Origin: JBFONV01 sp040779335
GTDB taxonomy: Bacteria > Pseudomonadota > Gammaproteobacteria > Enterobacterales > Alteromonadaceae
DNA length: 64,000 bases
Direction of reading: 5' to 3'
NCBI GenBank assembly: GCA_040779335.1
Contig: JBFONV010000008.1
Span: forward strand, 1 to 64,000
Of this stretch, positions 33,640 through 42,880 are shown piece by piece. Below the pieces are notes generated by a model, which did no database searches, was not told where the DNA came from, and worked only from the letters and a program-made list of their open reading frames with translations. How positions within the stretch are numbered: position 1 is the first letter of the stretch; each line of letters begins with the position of its first letter. Made by a program: the position numbers and the translations under genes.

Positions 33640-36108
33640 ATGAAATTACAAATTCTTGCAGCTGTGATCAGCTTTTCGTTATCGGCGTGTGTTGTCACTA
33701 AAAATGACACTGTGTCTTCACCTCAAATGAGTCGCGATGTAATCGAACACATCAGTGCAAAGCCACCTATGGGTTTAAACAATTCGGATGAAATTACGTT
33801 AGAACAAATAATGGCGGATCCTGACTGGTTCGGTCGTTCGCCTGAGTCTTGGTATTGGGGAGACGACAATAAAACGGTCTTTTATCAGCAAAAACAAGAA
33901 GGTAATCCTTTGCGTGATTTGTACCGTAAAAACATTGATACTCAGGGCAATGGTGAAGCAGTTAAGTTAGCTGAAATGCATGTTGTCGCTGATAGAGGTG
34001 CAGTGGTTAATAAGGCCGGAACACATGAAGCGTATAGTTTTGAAGGCAATGTTTTTATTAAAGAAATAGCCACGAAAAAGATAAAACAACTAACCTATAC
34101 GTCGGCGAATGAAAAATCAGTAATGTTCCTCAACGACGGCAGCGTCGCCTATCAAATTGATAATATATTTTATGCTTATCAACTTGAAAGCAATCAAGTA
34201 CGCGAATTGGCGAACTTGGTGATGAGTGACGACCCTAATTTTGAACAAGCCGAGAGCTCATATCTGGCCAGAGAGCAAAAAGAGCTGATTGATTATATTG
34301 CGCTGAAAGAGCGAAATAAAAGCTTGCATAAACAACAGGCATTGGCGTTAAAAACCCGTAATGATACTGTAACCGATACTACGTACTATCTCGGGGACAA
34401 TAAAAAAGTAGTCCATGCGGTGTTATCGCCATCAGGAGATAAGCTTTTCGTCAGTATTGCCAGTAATAAATCGAGTCGCAGTGATACTGATATTATGCCT
34501 AATTATATTACTAGTGATGGTAATATCGCCGCGGAAAAAGTTCGAGCGCGTGTTGCTAATAATCGTGTTTACAGTGAAGAATTGTTCATTTTGGACTTGG
34601 CGCAACATAAAAAATCGCCACTCGCTTATGATACTTTGCCTGGGTTTGACCAAGATGTTTTAGCGAAAGTTAGACAAGAAAACTATGCGCGTGATAACCA
34701 AGTGTATCAATCGAAGTCGACGCCAAGAAATATTCACGTGATGCAAGCTTATACTCCAGTGCAATGGCACAAAAATGGGCAAGCTGTCGCGGTGATGTTA
34801 GAGGCGTGGGATAATAAAGATCGTTGGATTGCGACGATTGACTTTGAAAATAACAAATTAGTTAGCCAACATCGATTACATGATGACGCATGGGTAAATC
34901 ACACCTTTAACGAATTTGGCTGGTTAAATAATTCAGCAACGCTTTATTATTTATCCGAAGAAAGTGGCTACTCTCAGCTTTACCTTAAGCCCATAACAGG
35001 CACAGCTAAAGCGCTGACGACTGGGCGTTTCGTGGTCAATGATTTAACCTTATCAAAAGACGACAGCAAAATATTTTATCAAGCCAATAAAAAACATCCT
35101 GGTATATACGAAATATACCAAGTGGACGTACAAAGTGGTGAAAGTATTGCTTTGACTGACTTAGGTGGTATGAATGAATATACATTAAGCCCTGATGAAT
35201 CTAAATTATTGATCGAGCATTCTGAAATCACTATGCCGCCTGAGCTTTACCAACAAGATGCGAAAGCAGGCGCAGTGGCGCAAAGATTAACACATACGGT
35301 AACGGATGACTTTTTGCGTCTGCCATGGTCAGCGCCGTCAATTATTGCTATTCCCTCTAGTCACCAAGAAGATCCTATTTACTCAAAGGTTTATTTACCT
35401 AAAAACTTTGATCAAACGCAGGCTAAAAATAAAGCGGTAATGTTTACTCATGGCGCTGGATATTTGCAGAATTCGCATATGGGATGGTCAGGCTATTTTC
35501 GTGAATACATGTTTCACTCAATGTTGGTGCAAAAAGGCTATGTAGTTATCGATATGGATTACCGTGCATCGAAAGGCTATGGCCGTGATTGGCGCACCGC
35601 CATCTATCGACACATGGGCAAACCAGAAGTTGAAGATATGCGCGACGGTGTTAATTGGTTAGTTGACAATGCCAACGTAGACCGAGAACGGGTTGGTACT
35701 TATGGTGGTTCCTATGGTGGATTTTTAACCTTGATGTCTATGTTTACGGCCCCTGATTTATTTGAATCAGGTTCGGCGATTCGTTTAGTGTCTGATTGGG
35801 CTTATTATAATCACGGCTATACCTCTAATATACTAAATACCCCCGCAGATGATGCTATTGCCTATGAACGTAGCTCACCAATTTATTTTGCTGAAGGACT
35901 TGAAAAGCCATTATTAATTAACGCGCCTATGGTGGATGATAATGTGTTTTTTGAAGATACCGTCAGACTAGTGCAGCGTTTGATTGAATTAGAAAAGCAG
36001 GATTTTGAAACCGCTATTTATCCAGTTGAGCCACACGGATTTGTTCAACCTAGCTCTTGGTTAAACGAATATCGTCGCATTTTCAAACTATTTGAAACAA
36101 CACTATAA
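33640..36108 (+). CDS. S9-family peptidase lipoprotein (DPP4/POP type)
   Basis: This encodes 822 residues. A lipoprotein signal ends at the lipobox LSAC with Cys17, so the protein should be lipid-anchored. Residues about 90-560 show beta-propeller-like repeats, then the alpha/beta hydrolase domain follows with TYGGSYGGFL carrying Ser691 and His799 in EPHGFVQP; Asp near 768 is in PMVDDNVFFED. That is the catalytic triad of prolyl-oligopeptidase/dipeptidyl-peptidase IV enzymes. It is a free-standing transcription unit and likely degrades peptides at the cell surface or periplasm. Confidence 0.92.
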   Translation: MKLQILAAVISFSLSACVVTKNDTVSSPQMSRDVIEHISAKPPMGLNNSDEITLEQIMADPDWFGRSPESWYWGDDNKTVFYQQKQEGNPLRDLYRKNIDTQGNGEAVKLAEMHVVADRGAVVNKAGTHEAYSFEGNVFIKEIATKKIKQLTYTSANEKSVMFLNDGSVAYQIDNIFYAYQLESNQVRELANLVMSDDPNFEQAESSYLAREQKELIDYIALKERNKSLHKQQALALKTRNDTVTDTTYYLGDNKKVVHAVLSPSGDKLFVSIASNKSSRSDTDIMPNYITSDGNIAAEKVRARVANNRVYSEELFILDLAQHKKSPLAYDTLPGFDQDVLAKVRQENYARDNQVYQSKSTPRNIHVMQAYTPVQWHKNGQAVAVMLEAWDNKDRWIATIDFENNKLVSQHRLHDDAWVNHTFNEFGWLNNSATLYYLSEESGYSQLYLKPITGTAKALTTGRFVVNDLTLSKDDSKIFYQANKKHPGIYEIYQVDVQSGESIALTDLGGMNEYTLSPDESKLLIEHSEITMPPELYQQDAKAGAVAQRLTHTVTDDFLRLPWSAPSIIAIPSSHQEDPIYSKVYLPKNFDQTQAKNKAVMFTHGAGYLQNSHMGWSGYFREYMFHSMLVQKGYVVIDMDYRASKGYGRDWRTAIYRHMGKPEVEDMRDGVNWLVDNANVDRERVGTYGGSYGGFLTLMSMFTAPDLFESGSAIRLVSDWAYYNHGYTSNILNTPADDAIAYERSSPIYFAEGLEKPLLINAPMVDDNVFFEDTVRLVQRLIELEKQDFETAIYPVEPHGFVQPSSWLNEYRRIFKLFETTL

Positions 36109-36118
36109 GTTTCCCTAT

Positions 36119-36155
36119 AAATGCTGTAAATATCGCCGATATTTACAGCATTTCT
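36119..36155 (+). terminator. Terminator after the S9 peptidase gene
   Basis: ATGCTGTAAATATCG and its near-complement CGATATTTACAGCAT (36121-36151) form a perfect long stem with a minimal loop, followed by TTCT. Strong stem, short T-run. Confidence 0.6.
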
Positions 36156-36272
36156 CCCCATTTCAAACAAAAATATCATAATTTGTGATAGTCTAGCTAA
36201 AGTTGACTGTAGTTTGGGTGCTAGTATTCCTGGTCCCAATGCGATGTGATTTTTATTGGTATTAAGGCTGAA

Positions 36273-37046
36273 ATGCATAAATGTTTCTGTTGTTTGCTGG
36301 CGTTGTTTTGGCTAAATGCCGCGCTAGCTGAACCTGTTGAATTTCTTGTCAGTTATGGGCCACATAACGGACAACCCTACGTATTTATTGAAAAAAACAA
36401 ACTGACTAATGGCATAATAAAAGATATTGCTGATGAGTTAGCTAAGATATTACAGGTTGAGATTAACTACAGAGAAACACCTCGAAAGAGAGAATTTACT
36501 CATTTAGCACAGAATATAAACCATGCGATTATTATCTCTAATCCTGAATGGGTACATAACAGTGAACAATATCAATGGAGTGAGCCAATATTTATCGGAA
36601 AAACGGTCTTAGTCGTCAATAAACATAACAGCAAAGTCGTTAATAAAATTGATGATTTGGCCAACATGACGCTAGGCACGATTCGCGGCTATCACTATCC
36701 AATTTTAGACCCTTTGTTTGATAAAAACATCGTGTTTAGAAGTGACGTGAAAAGTATAGAGTTAAATTTTTCCCGTTTAAATAAAGGTTGGATAGATGGT
36801 CTGGTCGACTCGAACCTTTTGGCTCGCTATTATTTAAAAACGATGCCAGTGGAGCAAAAAAACGTCGCTATCTCGACACTTTTTATTAACGAATATCCGC
36901 TTAGAAGCGCATTGTCGCCAAATTCTCCAGTTACTCTGGCAAAGTATAACGAAGCACTTAAACAAATGAAGCAAAACGGTACCATTAATAGCATTTTGAA
37001 AAAATATGGGATAGAGCATTCATCCGAACATCCAATTAATCCTTAG
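36273..37046 (+). CDS. Periplasmic solute-binding protein (SBP_bac_3-like)
   Basis: This encodes 257 residues from ATG 36273, preceded by AAGG at about 5-6 bases. The signal peptide is MHKCFCCLLALFWLNAALA. The mature part begins EPVEFLVSYGPHNGQPY and includes YRETPRKREF and NMTLGTIRGYHYPILD, with an IDGLVDSNLLARYY segment: the pattern of extracellular solute-binding family 3. It stands alone and converges with another such gene. The longer frame from 36246 is an extension. Confidence 0.75.
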   Translation: MHKCFCCLLALFWLNAALAEPVEFLVSYGPHNGQPYVFIEKNKLTNGIIKDIADELAKILQVEINYRETPRKREFTHLAQNINHAIIISNPEWVHNSEQYQWSEPIFIGKTVLVVNKHNSKVVNKIDDLANMTLGTIRGYHYPILDPLFDKNIVFRSDVKSIELNFSRLNKGWIDGLVDSNLLARYYLKTMPVEQKNVAISTLFINEYPLRSALSPNSPVTLAKYNEALKQMKQNGTINSILKKYGIEHSSEHPINP

Positions 37047-37059
37047 ATATTGGTTGGCC

Positions 37060-37845
37060 TTATTTATCGATATGTGACATTTTATTGCGCCAGTTGTTAA
37101 GGATTTTATTGTATGTGCCATCTTCATGAATTTCAGCAAGCACAGCTTTAAACTTATTAATGACATTGTCGTTCGTTGTTAGACTACAAGCAAAATTGAA
37201 ATTTAGCGGTACATCCTCCATTTCAAAAACGCGCTGCAATGAATTTACGTCAACCCCAGCAAGTTCTGCACGATAGGCTAAAGTAATATCATCGGCGACG
37301 ATAAGTTCAATTTCAGGCCTTGATGCCAATAATTTAATCAATGATTCCGTATTATTAAGGACATAAAGATTTTCACCCTCCTTAAAGCCTTTTTCGAGTA
37401 GTGCTAGGTGAGTAACATCATTTTTATTAACGGCAATGGTATATTTTTTCGCATCTTCTATTGTTTCTATTTGAATATAACTGTTCTTTTTTAGGCCCCA
37501 TATAACTAAGTTGTTAATTTCTGTTATTGGTCCTATCCATTTAAATAATTTTTCTCTAAACGGTGTGCGAGCAATAGAGTAAATACAATGGTTTGCTTTC
37601 ATGCTAGCAAGATTATACGAGCGAACCCAAGAGTACGCGTTTAATTGATAAGGATATTTGGCGCGTGCCATTACTTCATGAATAATTTCAGTAGCAAAGC
37701 CAGAGACATTATTTTGTTCGTCAACAATTTGATAAGGGGGCAAGTGTTCGGTGACAATCACAATTTTTTCTGTTTTTGCCAGTGCAACTTTTGGTAAAAC
37801 GCTAATAATAGCCCCAATTAAAATTAAAAAAGAATGTTTTAGCAT
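37060..37845 (-). CDS. Periplasmic solute-binding protein (SBP_bac_3-like)
   Basis: This encodes 261 residues with a signal peptide (MLKHSFLILIGAIISVLPKVALA). EKIVIVTEHLPPYQIVDEQNNVSGFATEIIHEVMARA is a standard family-3 start, and VIWGLKKNSYIQIETIEDAKKYTIAVNKNDVTHLALLEKG continues it. There is no permease nearby. It converges with the 36273 gene, 13 bases between stops, and the two are not close paralogs. Confidence 0.8.
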   Translation of the reverse strand: MLKHSFLILIGAIISVLPKVALAKTEKIVIVTEHLPPYQIVDEQNNVSGFATEIIHEVMARAKYPYQLNAYSWVRSYNLASMKANHCIYSIARTPFREKLFKWIGPITEINNLVIWGLKKNSYIQIETIEDAKKYTIAVNKNDVTHLALLEKGFKEGENLYVLNNTESLIKLLASRPEIELIVADDITLAYRAELAGVDVNSLQRVFEMEDVPLNFNFACSLTTNDNVINKFKAVLAEIHEDGTYNKILNNWRNKMSHIDK

Positions 37846-37902
37846 GGTTGTTTCAAATAATGTTAGTTCAGTCCGTAAGTGAATGTATATCCGCTATCAC
37901 GT

Positions 37903-38520
37903 CTAGTGGCTTTGGCTACTTGATACCTGCTGTTTAGCCAACATCAAAAAAGAGACAAAACCGATGAAAAGTCCACCTACCGCCCCCCAGAGGTGGGCAT
38001 CTACAGCAACACTAGCGTTAATAAGTGCAGCAACATCGTTACTGGCACCGAAAATTTGTTCGTGAGCTATTTTTATCCAAACGCCGACAAAGAGCAAATA
38101 CCCGGTTTTGTCTTTATGTTGAATATCTTTTAATGCTCCCCACACAAATAATCCGTGCAATACGCCAGATAATCCAACGTATTGGTGTAACTCAGGGGAG
38201 TCAAAATAAATACCAATACTACTTGTTAATGCACACGTTAGTAATAGTAGGGAGTAGTTTTTGTAAGTATAAAATTGGCCGTGCAGCGCCCATAATAGCA
38301 CTACCGCTGATAGATTGAGCAGTAAATGAGCTACATTGGTGTGAAAAAAGTGGCTAGTAAATAAACGCCAAAGTTGAAAATCTATAACTTTATCACGTTG
38401 ATAAATGAATAACTCACCAAACAAGTCACTAAAAAAGTAGGCTGAAATAGCGAGCACACTAACCAATAAAGGCAATAAAAGTTGATGGGAGCATAATGGT
38501 AATGAACGAAAAAATTTCAT
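37903..38520 (-). CDS. rrtA: Rhombosortase (rhomboid intramembrane protease)
   Basis: This encodes 205 residues with about six hydrophobic segments. The catalytic dyad is Ser118 in GLSGVLHG and His176 in AHLWGAVGG. An HFFHTNVAHLLLNL segment (residues 58-71) matches the rhomboid WR-loop and HxxxN region. The short rhomboid form with these motifs is the rhombosortase type, which cleaves the GlyGly-CTERM tail of secreted proteins in type II secretion organisms. I see no GlyGly-CTERM protein in this window, so its substrates are elsewhere. Confidence 0.82.
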   Translation of the reverse strand: MKFFRSLPLCSHQLLLPLLVSVLAISAYFFSDLFGELFIYQRDKVIDFQLWRLFTSHFFHTNVAHLLLNLSAVVLLWALHGQFYTYKNYSLLLLTCALTSSIGIYFDSPELHQYVGLSGVLHGLFVWGALKDIQHKDKTGYLLFVGVWIKIAHEQIFGASNDVAALINASVAVDAHLWGAVGGLFIGFVSFLMLAKQQVSSSQSH

Positions 38521-38701
38521 GAATAATATACTTAGTAAGAAAAGCTATTGAATAAAAAATATAGTTAGTAAGTTATTGTACTAAGGCGTCACATTAGCTG
38601 CTAGGAATAATCAGATAAATCTTCTATTTACTTGTTCTTTACTTTTTAATTAGCGATTAACTCAGTAAACTACCGAGCTGGATTTTATTGACGAGCTTAT
38701 T

Positions 38702-39304
38702 ATGTCGCGAGCTTATTGCCAAAACTGCCATCGTCCTGAAGTTAGTTGTATATGTGATTTCATATCGCCTGTAGACAATGATGTTCGGGTGGTAGTACTG
38801 CAGCACCCGAGTGAAGTTAATCACGCTAAAGGGACGTTAACTTTGCTAAAAAAATCGTTAAGGCAATGCCAAGTAATTGTTGGTGAAACTTTTGATGAAG
38901 ATCCTATCTTTTACGATTTGTTGTGTGAAAATCAGGGGCGTATCGCCTTGTTATATCCAAGTGAGCAGGCTACATCGTTGTCTATGCAAGAGCAGGCATT
39001 AAAAGTAAGCGATGTATCGTGCTTGGTCATACTCGATGCTACATGGAAGAAGGCATACCGTATGTATATGCTTAACAAACATTTACACGATATTCCACAT
39101 ATCTGCCTGCCTGATGGCATAAAAGGTCAATATTCAATCCGAAGTACGCGCAAAGCTAATGCACTGTCTACCTTAGAAGCATGCTGTTATAGTTTAGGGA
39201 TCCTTGAGCAGTCTTCAGCAAAATATCAGCCTCTGATTGAAAATTTTGTCAAATTTAATCAATTCCAACATGCTTTTAAAAAGAGCGGAATTAATCCCAC
39301 GTAA
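38702..39304 (+). CDS. DTW-domain tRNA-uridine aminocarboxypropyltransferase
   Basis: This encodes 200 residues. The four N-terminal cysteines (YCQNCHRPEVSCICDF) and the DATWKKA segment (the DTW element in its DxTW form) with IRSTRKANALSTLEA mark the DTW family. E. coli members install acp3U in tRNA; the enzyme transfers the 3-amino-3-carboxypropyl group from SAM. Whether this is the TapT or DtwB-type is not decided. It is transcribed alone. Confidence 0.88.
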   Translation: MSRAYCQNCHRPEVSCICDFISPVDNDVRVVVLQHPSEVNHAKGTLTLLKKSLRQCQVIVGETFDEDPIFYDLLCENQGRIALLYPSEQATSLSMQEQALKVSDVSCLVILDATWKKAYRMYMLNKHLHDIPHICLPDGIKGQYSIRSTRKANALSTLEACCYSLGILEQSSAKYQPLIENFVKFNQFQHAFKKSGINPT

Positions 39305-39390
39305 TTATTGTTGACAATAGAATAACGTTTGATGATACATTAGGTGATTCTAATGTATCTAGCCTCAACCTACTGTCGTAAAGAGCCACT

Positions 39391-41151
39391 ATGCCTAAAA
39401 AAATCACTGCATTGAGCTTAATGTTTGCCACTTTGTGTCATGTAAACTTGGTGTTTGCTGAGCAGTTTGCCGCTAAAAATGAAGATAGAGAGCCAGAGGC
39501 CGCAACAGGCGTTTTAGTTAAACAAGCGGTTACAGCTAAAAAGTTTATAGTGGCGGCAGCGAATCCTTATGCGAGCCAAGCCGGATATAATATCTTACAA
39601 AAGGGCGGTAGTGCGGTAGATGCAGCGATAGCAGTACAAATGGTATTAACCTTAGTTGAGCCGCAATCGTCAGGTATTGGTGGTGGCACCTTTATGTTGC
39701 ATTGGGATGATAACAATAAATATTTAACCACTTTTAATGGACGAGAAACCGCACCGATCAAGTCTAGCAGTGACATGTTTTTGGATAAAAATGGTCAAGC
39801 AATCTCATGGATTGATGCTGTTGTAGGGGGTCGTTCAGTAGGGGTTCCTGGCGTATTACACGCATTTAAGAAAGCCCATGACCAATATGGAAAACTCCCT
39901 TGGACCGAGTTGTTTTCTGACGCTATAGCCTTGGCTGAAAATGGCTTTGTGGTATCACCACGACTAGATAAACTGGTTTCTATGCAGCTTAACCCTGGTA
40001 TGGTACGTTTACCCGAAATTCATCAGTACTTTTACCCTAATGGACAAGCGGTAAAAGCGGGGGATGTTTTAAAAAATAAAAAATTAGCTAATGTATACCG
40101 AAGTATAGCGAAAGAAGGCATAGTGCCTTTTTATCAGGGCTGGATAGCAAAGAAAATTGTCAATGCAGTTAGGCATTCGCTTATTGCGCCTGGGCGATTA
40201 AGCTTAGATGATTTGCGTCATTACCAATCAGAGCAAGTAGATGCTATTTGTGGTGCTTATCGGCAATACAATGTCTGCGGTATGGCACCACCAAGCTCTG
40301 GTGGCGTAGCGGTTATTCAAATACTGAGTCAGCTGGAAAAATATGACTTGTCAGGTTTTAAGCCAATGGATGCTGAAGCAACACATCTGTTCACGCAAAG
40401 CTCACGTTTGGCGTTTGCTGATAGAAATAAATATATTGCCGATAGCGACTTTGTTAGCGTTCCAGTTAAGGGACTCATTGCCAAAGCTTATTTGGCGCAG
40501 CGCGCACGACTAATTGACATCAAGCATGATATGGGCAAAGCACAAGCTGGCATTCCAGATGGAGCACTTGTTCAAGCCGATGATTCAGCAATAGAAATGC
40601 CGTCAACTAGCCATATTTCTATTGTTGATGGTGATGGTAATGCCATTTCAATGACCACGAGTATCGAAATGGCGTTTGGCTCTGCAGTCATGGTTGAGGG
40701 CTTTATACTCAACAATCAATTAACCGACTTTTCTTTACAACCTAAGGTCAATGGTGTGCTAGTAGCTAATCGACTGCAGCCGCAAAAAAGACCTCGCAGT
40801 TCAATGGCGCCGATGATGGTATTCAACCAAGATAATACGTTGAAGCTAGTGGTTGGTTCTCCTGGAGGCAGCCGAATTATTAATTATGTTGCTGAAACAA
40901 TTCTTGGTGTACTTGATTGGCAATTAGATGTTCAGTCAGCGATTAATTTACCTAAAGTAACTAATCGCAATGATGTGACCACCTTAGAGAAAGACACGGA
41001 GATGGTATTAATTAAATCGGCGTTAGAAGCCAAAGGCCATAAAGTGATGATCAGAGATTTAAATAGCGGCATTCATGCAATTGAAGTCACTGAACATGGA
41101 TTGGTTGGTGGGGCAGACTCTAGGCGGGAGGGGCAAGTGCTAGGACAATAA
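39391..41151 (+). CDS. ggt: Gamma-glutamyltransferase (glutathione hydrolase)
   Basis: This encodes 586 residues with a signal peptide (MPKKITALSLMFATLCHVNLVFA). Gamma-glutamyltransferase is made as one chain and self-cleaves before a threonine; here Thr406 in STSHISIVDGDGN is the likely catalytic residue. Other family elements are GIGGGTFMLHW, NGRETAP, MAPPSSGGVAVIQIL, and GSPGGSRIIN. It splits gamma-glutamyl bonds such as those of glutathione in the periplasm. The 3-prime end resembles a sequence 1.6 kb downstream (42770-42815). Confidence 0.95.
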   Translation: MPKKITALSLMFATLCHVNLVFAEQFAAKNEDREPEAATGVLVKQAVTAKKFIVAAANPYASQAGYNILQKGGSAVDAAIAVQMVLTLVEPQSSGIGGGTFMLHWDDNNKYLTTFNGRETAPIKSSSDMFLDKNGQAISWIDAVVGGRSVGVPGVLHAFKKAHDQYGKLPWTELFSDAIALAENGFVVSPRLDKLVSMQLNPGMVRLPEIHQYFYPNGQAVKAGDVLKNKKLANVYRSIAKEGIVPFYQGWIAKKIVNAVRHSLIAPGRLSLDDLRHYQSEQVDAICGAYRQYNVCGMAPPSSGGVAVIQILSQLEKYDLSGFKPMDAEATHLFTQSSRLAFADRNKYIADSDFVSVPVKGLIAKAYLAQRARLIDIKHDMGKAQAGIPDGALVQADDSAIEMPSTSHISIVDGDGNAISMTTSIEMAFGSAVMVEGFILNNQLTDFSLQPKVNGVLVANRLQPQKRPRSSMAPMMVFNQDNTLKLVVGSPGGSRIINYVAETILGVLDWQLDVQSAINLPKVTNRNDVTTLEKDTEMVLIKSALEAKGHKVMIRDLNSGIHAIEVTEHGLVGGADSRREGQVLGQ

Positions 41152-41531
41152 ATTTCATTTGAAAAAGGCAGGTCGGATTAACATTGATACTCCATTGGTG
41201 ATGCAAACGATAAACAGTCATTTGAATCAAAATATTACAAAGTCGTCCTGACGTTGTTCCTATAACTTAGAGCGCCGCCGAAAGTTAATGTGTTTGAATT
41301 AAAGTAGTTCATTTTCGTTAAAAAACGTTCATAAAAGGCATACAGAACTTTGGGAGTTGGCCACCTTTGAATTATATGAATACAGTTTAGTCATAATCAG
41401 AAATCACCTATTTTGATTCCTTCAAAGGTACAAAAACAGATGTTAATATGGAAATATTTAACGTCACTTTATGAAAAATGACGTTTGACTTTGCCTATTC
41501 ACTTTAAGGTTTTATATCTGCGTCGACAACG
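41152..41531. other. Intergenic region, 380 bases
   Basis: No gene is supported. Two inverted repeats are present: ACCTTTGAA (about 41363) with TTCAAAGGT (about 41423), and AACGTCA/TGACGTT (41460-41485). Neither has a T-run. The ends of ggt and the Sel1 gene converge here, so some transcription stop is expected. Confidence 0.45.
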
Positions 41532-42338
41532 TTAATTTGAATATGCGAAAGAGGATGTGATCATAAAAAATGTATCTACTGATTGGCGATTCAACCTTGT
41601 TTGATAGCAACTTACTTGTTCATCACAAGTTTTCCCTTGTAACTTAGAGCCCGTAGTTTTCTTTCTTTTCTTAAAGCTGGCTATTTGTGTATCAAATATA
41701 GTCGAAATAGGCGGTGAAGTTATAGTGATTCTTTCCACGGCCGATTGTGGCCAAGCGAACTCTTCATCATCCTTTATCACTAAAGGTTTCTCAGACATAA
41801 TGCTTGTTAGTTGCGGAAAAGAGTCTGCATTTTTATCTAATGATTCACTAATTGATGTAAGTAACTCAGGAATCCTTTTGTCTTTTTGTTTGTATGCTTG
41901 AGTCAGGTAATGATCTGCTTTTGCTAAGTTTTTGGGGATTAGCTTATCATTTATATATAAAGTTCCTAATAAATAGTTAGCATCTTTGTAATTTTTTTCT
42001 GCGACTTTCTCTAGATATTTTACTCCTTTGTCAATATCTCTATTGTTTTCACTTACCAAAGAAATGACACCGACAAGATACTGCGAAGAAAACTCACCTT
42101 TTCTAGCTGCTTTATTTAAATGTTTTAATGCTTTGTCTTCATTTTTTTCAGTGCCATAGCCAATATAATAAAATTGTCCTAAAGTCGCGTTGGCTTGAAC
42201 ATAGCCGCGTTTAGCGCCTTTTTTATATTTTTTAAAATAATCGACGCAGTAATCCGTTTGACATTCTTCAATTTCTTCTGCTTTTATATGTGAAGACATA
42301 ACTAATAAAGTCATTACTATTACTATGCTAATTTTCAT
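41532..42338 (-). CDS. Exported Sel1-repeat protein
   Basis: This encodes 268 residues with a signal peptide (MKISIVIVMTLLVMSSHIKA). At about 45-155 there are three or more Sel1-like repeats (AxxxLGxxYxxGxGxxx pattern: ANATLGQFYYIGYGTEKNEDKALKHLNKAA, then SQYLVGVISL, then ANYLLGTLYINDKLIPKN). The C-terminal third is without recognised domain and has one CxxxxxxC pair (CDEQVSC). Sel1 proteins often scaffold partner proteins; the partner is unknown. It lies between ggt and the ggt-like remnant. Confidence 0.8.
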   Translation of the reverse strand: MKISIVIVMTLLVMSSHIKAEEIEECQTDYCVDYFKKYKKGAKRGYVQANATLGQFYYIGYGTEKNEDKALKHLNKAARKGEFSSQYLVGVISLVSENNRDIDKGVKYLEKVAEKNYKDANYLLGTLYINDKLIPKNLAKADHYLTQAYKQKDKRIPELLTSISESLDKNADSFPQLTSIMSEKPLVIKDDEEFAWPQSAVERITITSPPISTIFDTQIASFKKRKKTTGSKLQGKTCDEQVSCYQTRLNRQSVDTFFMITSSFAYSN

Positions 42339-42497
42339 CTATCCATCCTTAAATATTTATTTAATTAATTTATCCATATAATTGCATTAATATGTTGCAT
42401 TAATTTTGTTATCAATCAAGCTCATGGTACTAATCAGTTGTATTGATTACTATATTCTTGACACGAACGGCCTATATGCTGTGACGAATCGTTTACT

Positions 42498-42558
42498 ACA
42501 AGCAAAAGCTAGTCGTTGAGATATTATTGGTCAATGATCCACAATAGCTTTTGCTTGT
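42498..42558. repeat. Perfect 14-bp inverted repeat with 33-base loop
   Basis: ACAAGCAAAAGCTA (42498-42511) and TAGCTTTTGCTTGT (42545-42558) are exact complements. The loop contains a GGTCAATGATCC partial palindrome. No T-run follows. It could be a small-element end pair or a structured RNA. Confidence 0.6.
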
Positions 42559-42764
42559 TTATGTTCTATAAGGTTTTTCGAGAGTTAAACCATCGTTATT
42601 TAGACTGAACTGTTAAGTGAAGCCTTTGTTTAGCACTTAATTATAAGGGAGGTTTTCAGTACTTCCAATGAAAAGGAACTAGATATGGACAGATTAATAT
42701 CTATATATATGTAGTCTGGTTAGAAACATAATTAAGACTAAACTAGGTATCTAATTGACGATAA

Positions 42765-42815
42765 TTTTTTAGATGGTGCCGTCCTCAGGCGAGAAAGTAG
42801 GTTGCTGGGATAATA
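42765..42815 (+). pseudogene. Possible 3-prime remnant of a second ggt
   Basis: Read in one frame, this encodes DGAVLRRESRLLG then a stop, against GGADSRREGQVLGQ and stop at the end of the ggt gene at 41151. From the AGGCG of both copies through the post-stop ATAAATNTCATTT, 28 of 39 bases agree by hand count. The rest of any second gene is not recognisable, so it would be a deep truncation or a partial duplication of the ggt end. Confidence 0.4.
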
Positions 42816-42824
42816 AATATCATT

Positions 42825-42848
42825 TAAAAAAAAAGGCAGCTAAGCTGC
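42825..42848 (-). terminator. Terminator of the 42881-43315 gene
   Basis: On the minus strand, GCAGC-TTA-GCTGC is followed by a long T-run (about nine), 32 bases past the lipoprotein stop codon. Confidence 0.8.
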
Positions 42849-42880
42849 ATTTTTATTGTTAAAGAGATGAGGTCATTTGC

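Larger units (their letters stand above)
42339..42880. other. Intergenic region of 540 bases with long inverted repeat and decayed sequence
   Basis: The stretch holds a perfect 14-bp inverted repeat (42498-42558), a possible ggt 3-prime remnant (about 42765-42815) and a terminator. No intact gene can be supported on either strand. A TTGACA at 42459 lacks a matching -10 at normal spacing. Confidence 0.5.

Noticed and set aside
42459..42500. TTGACA as a promoter for a small RNA
   Set aside because: No -10 at 15-19 base spacing is present; the nearest TATGCT is only 11 bases away.
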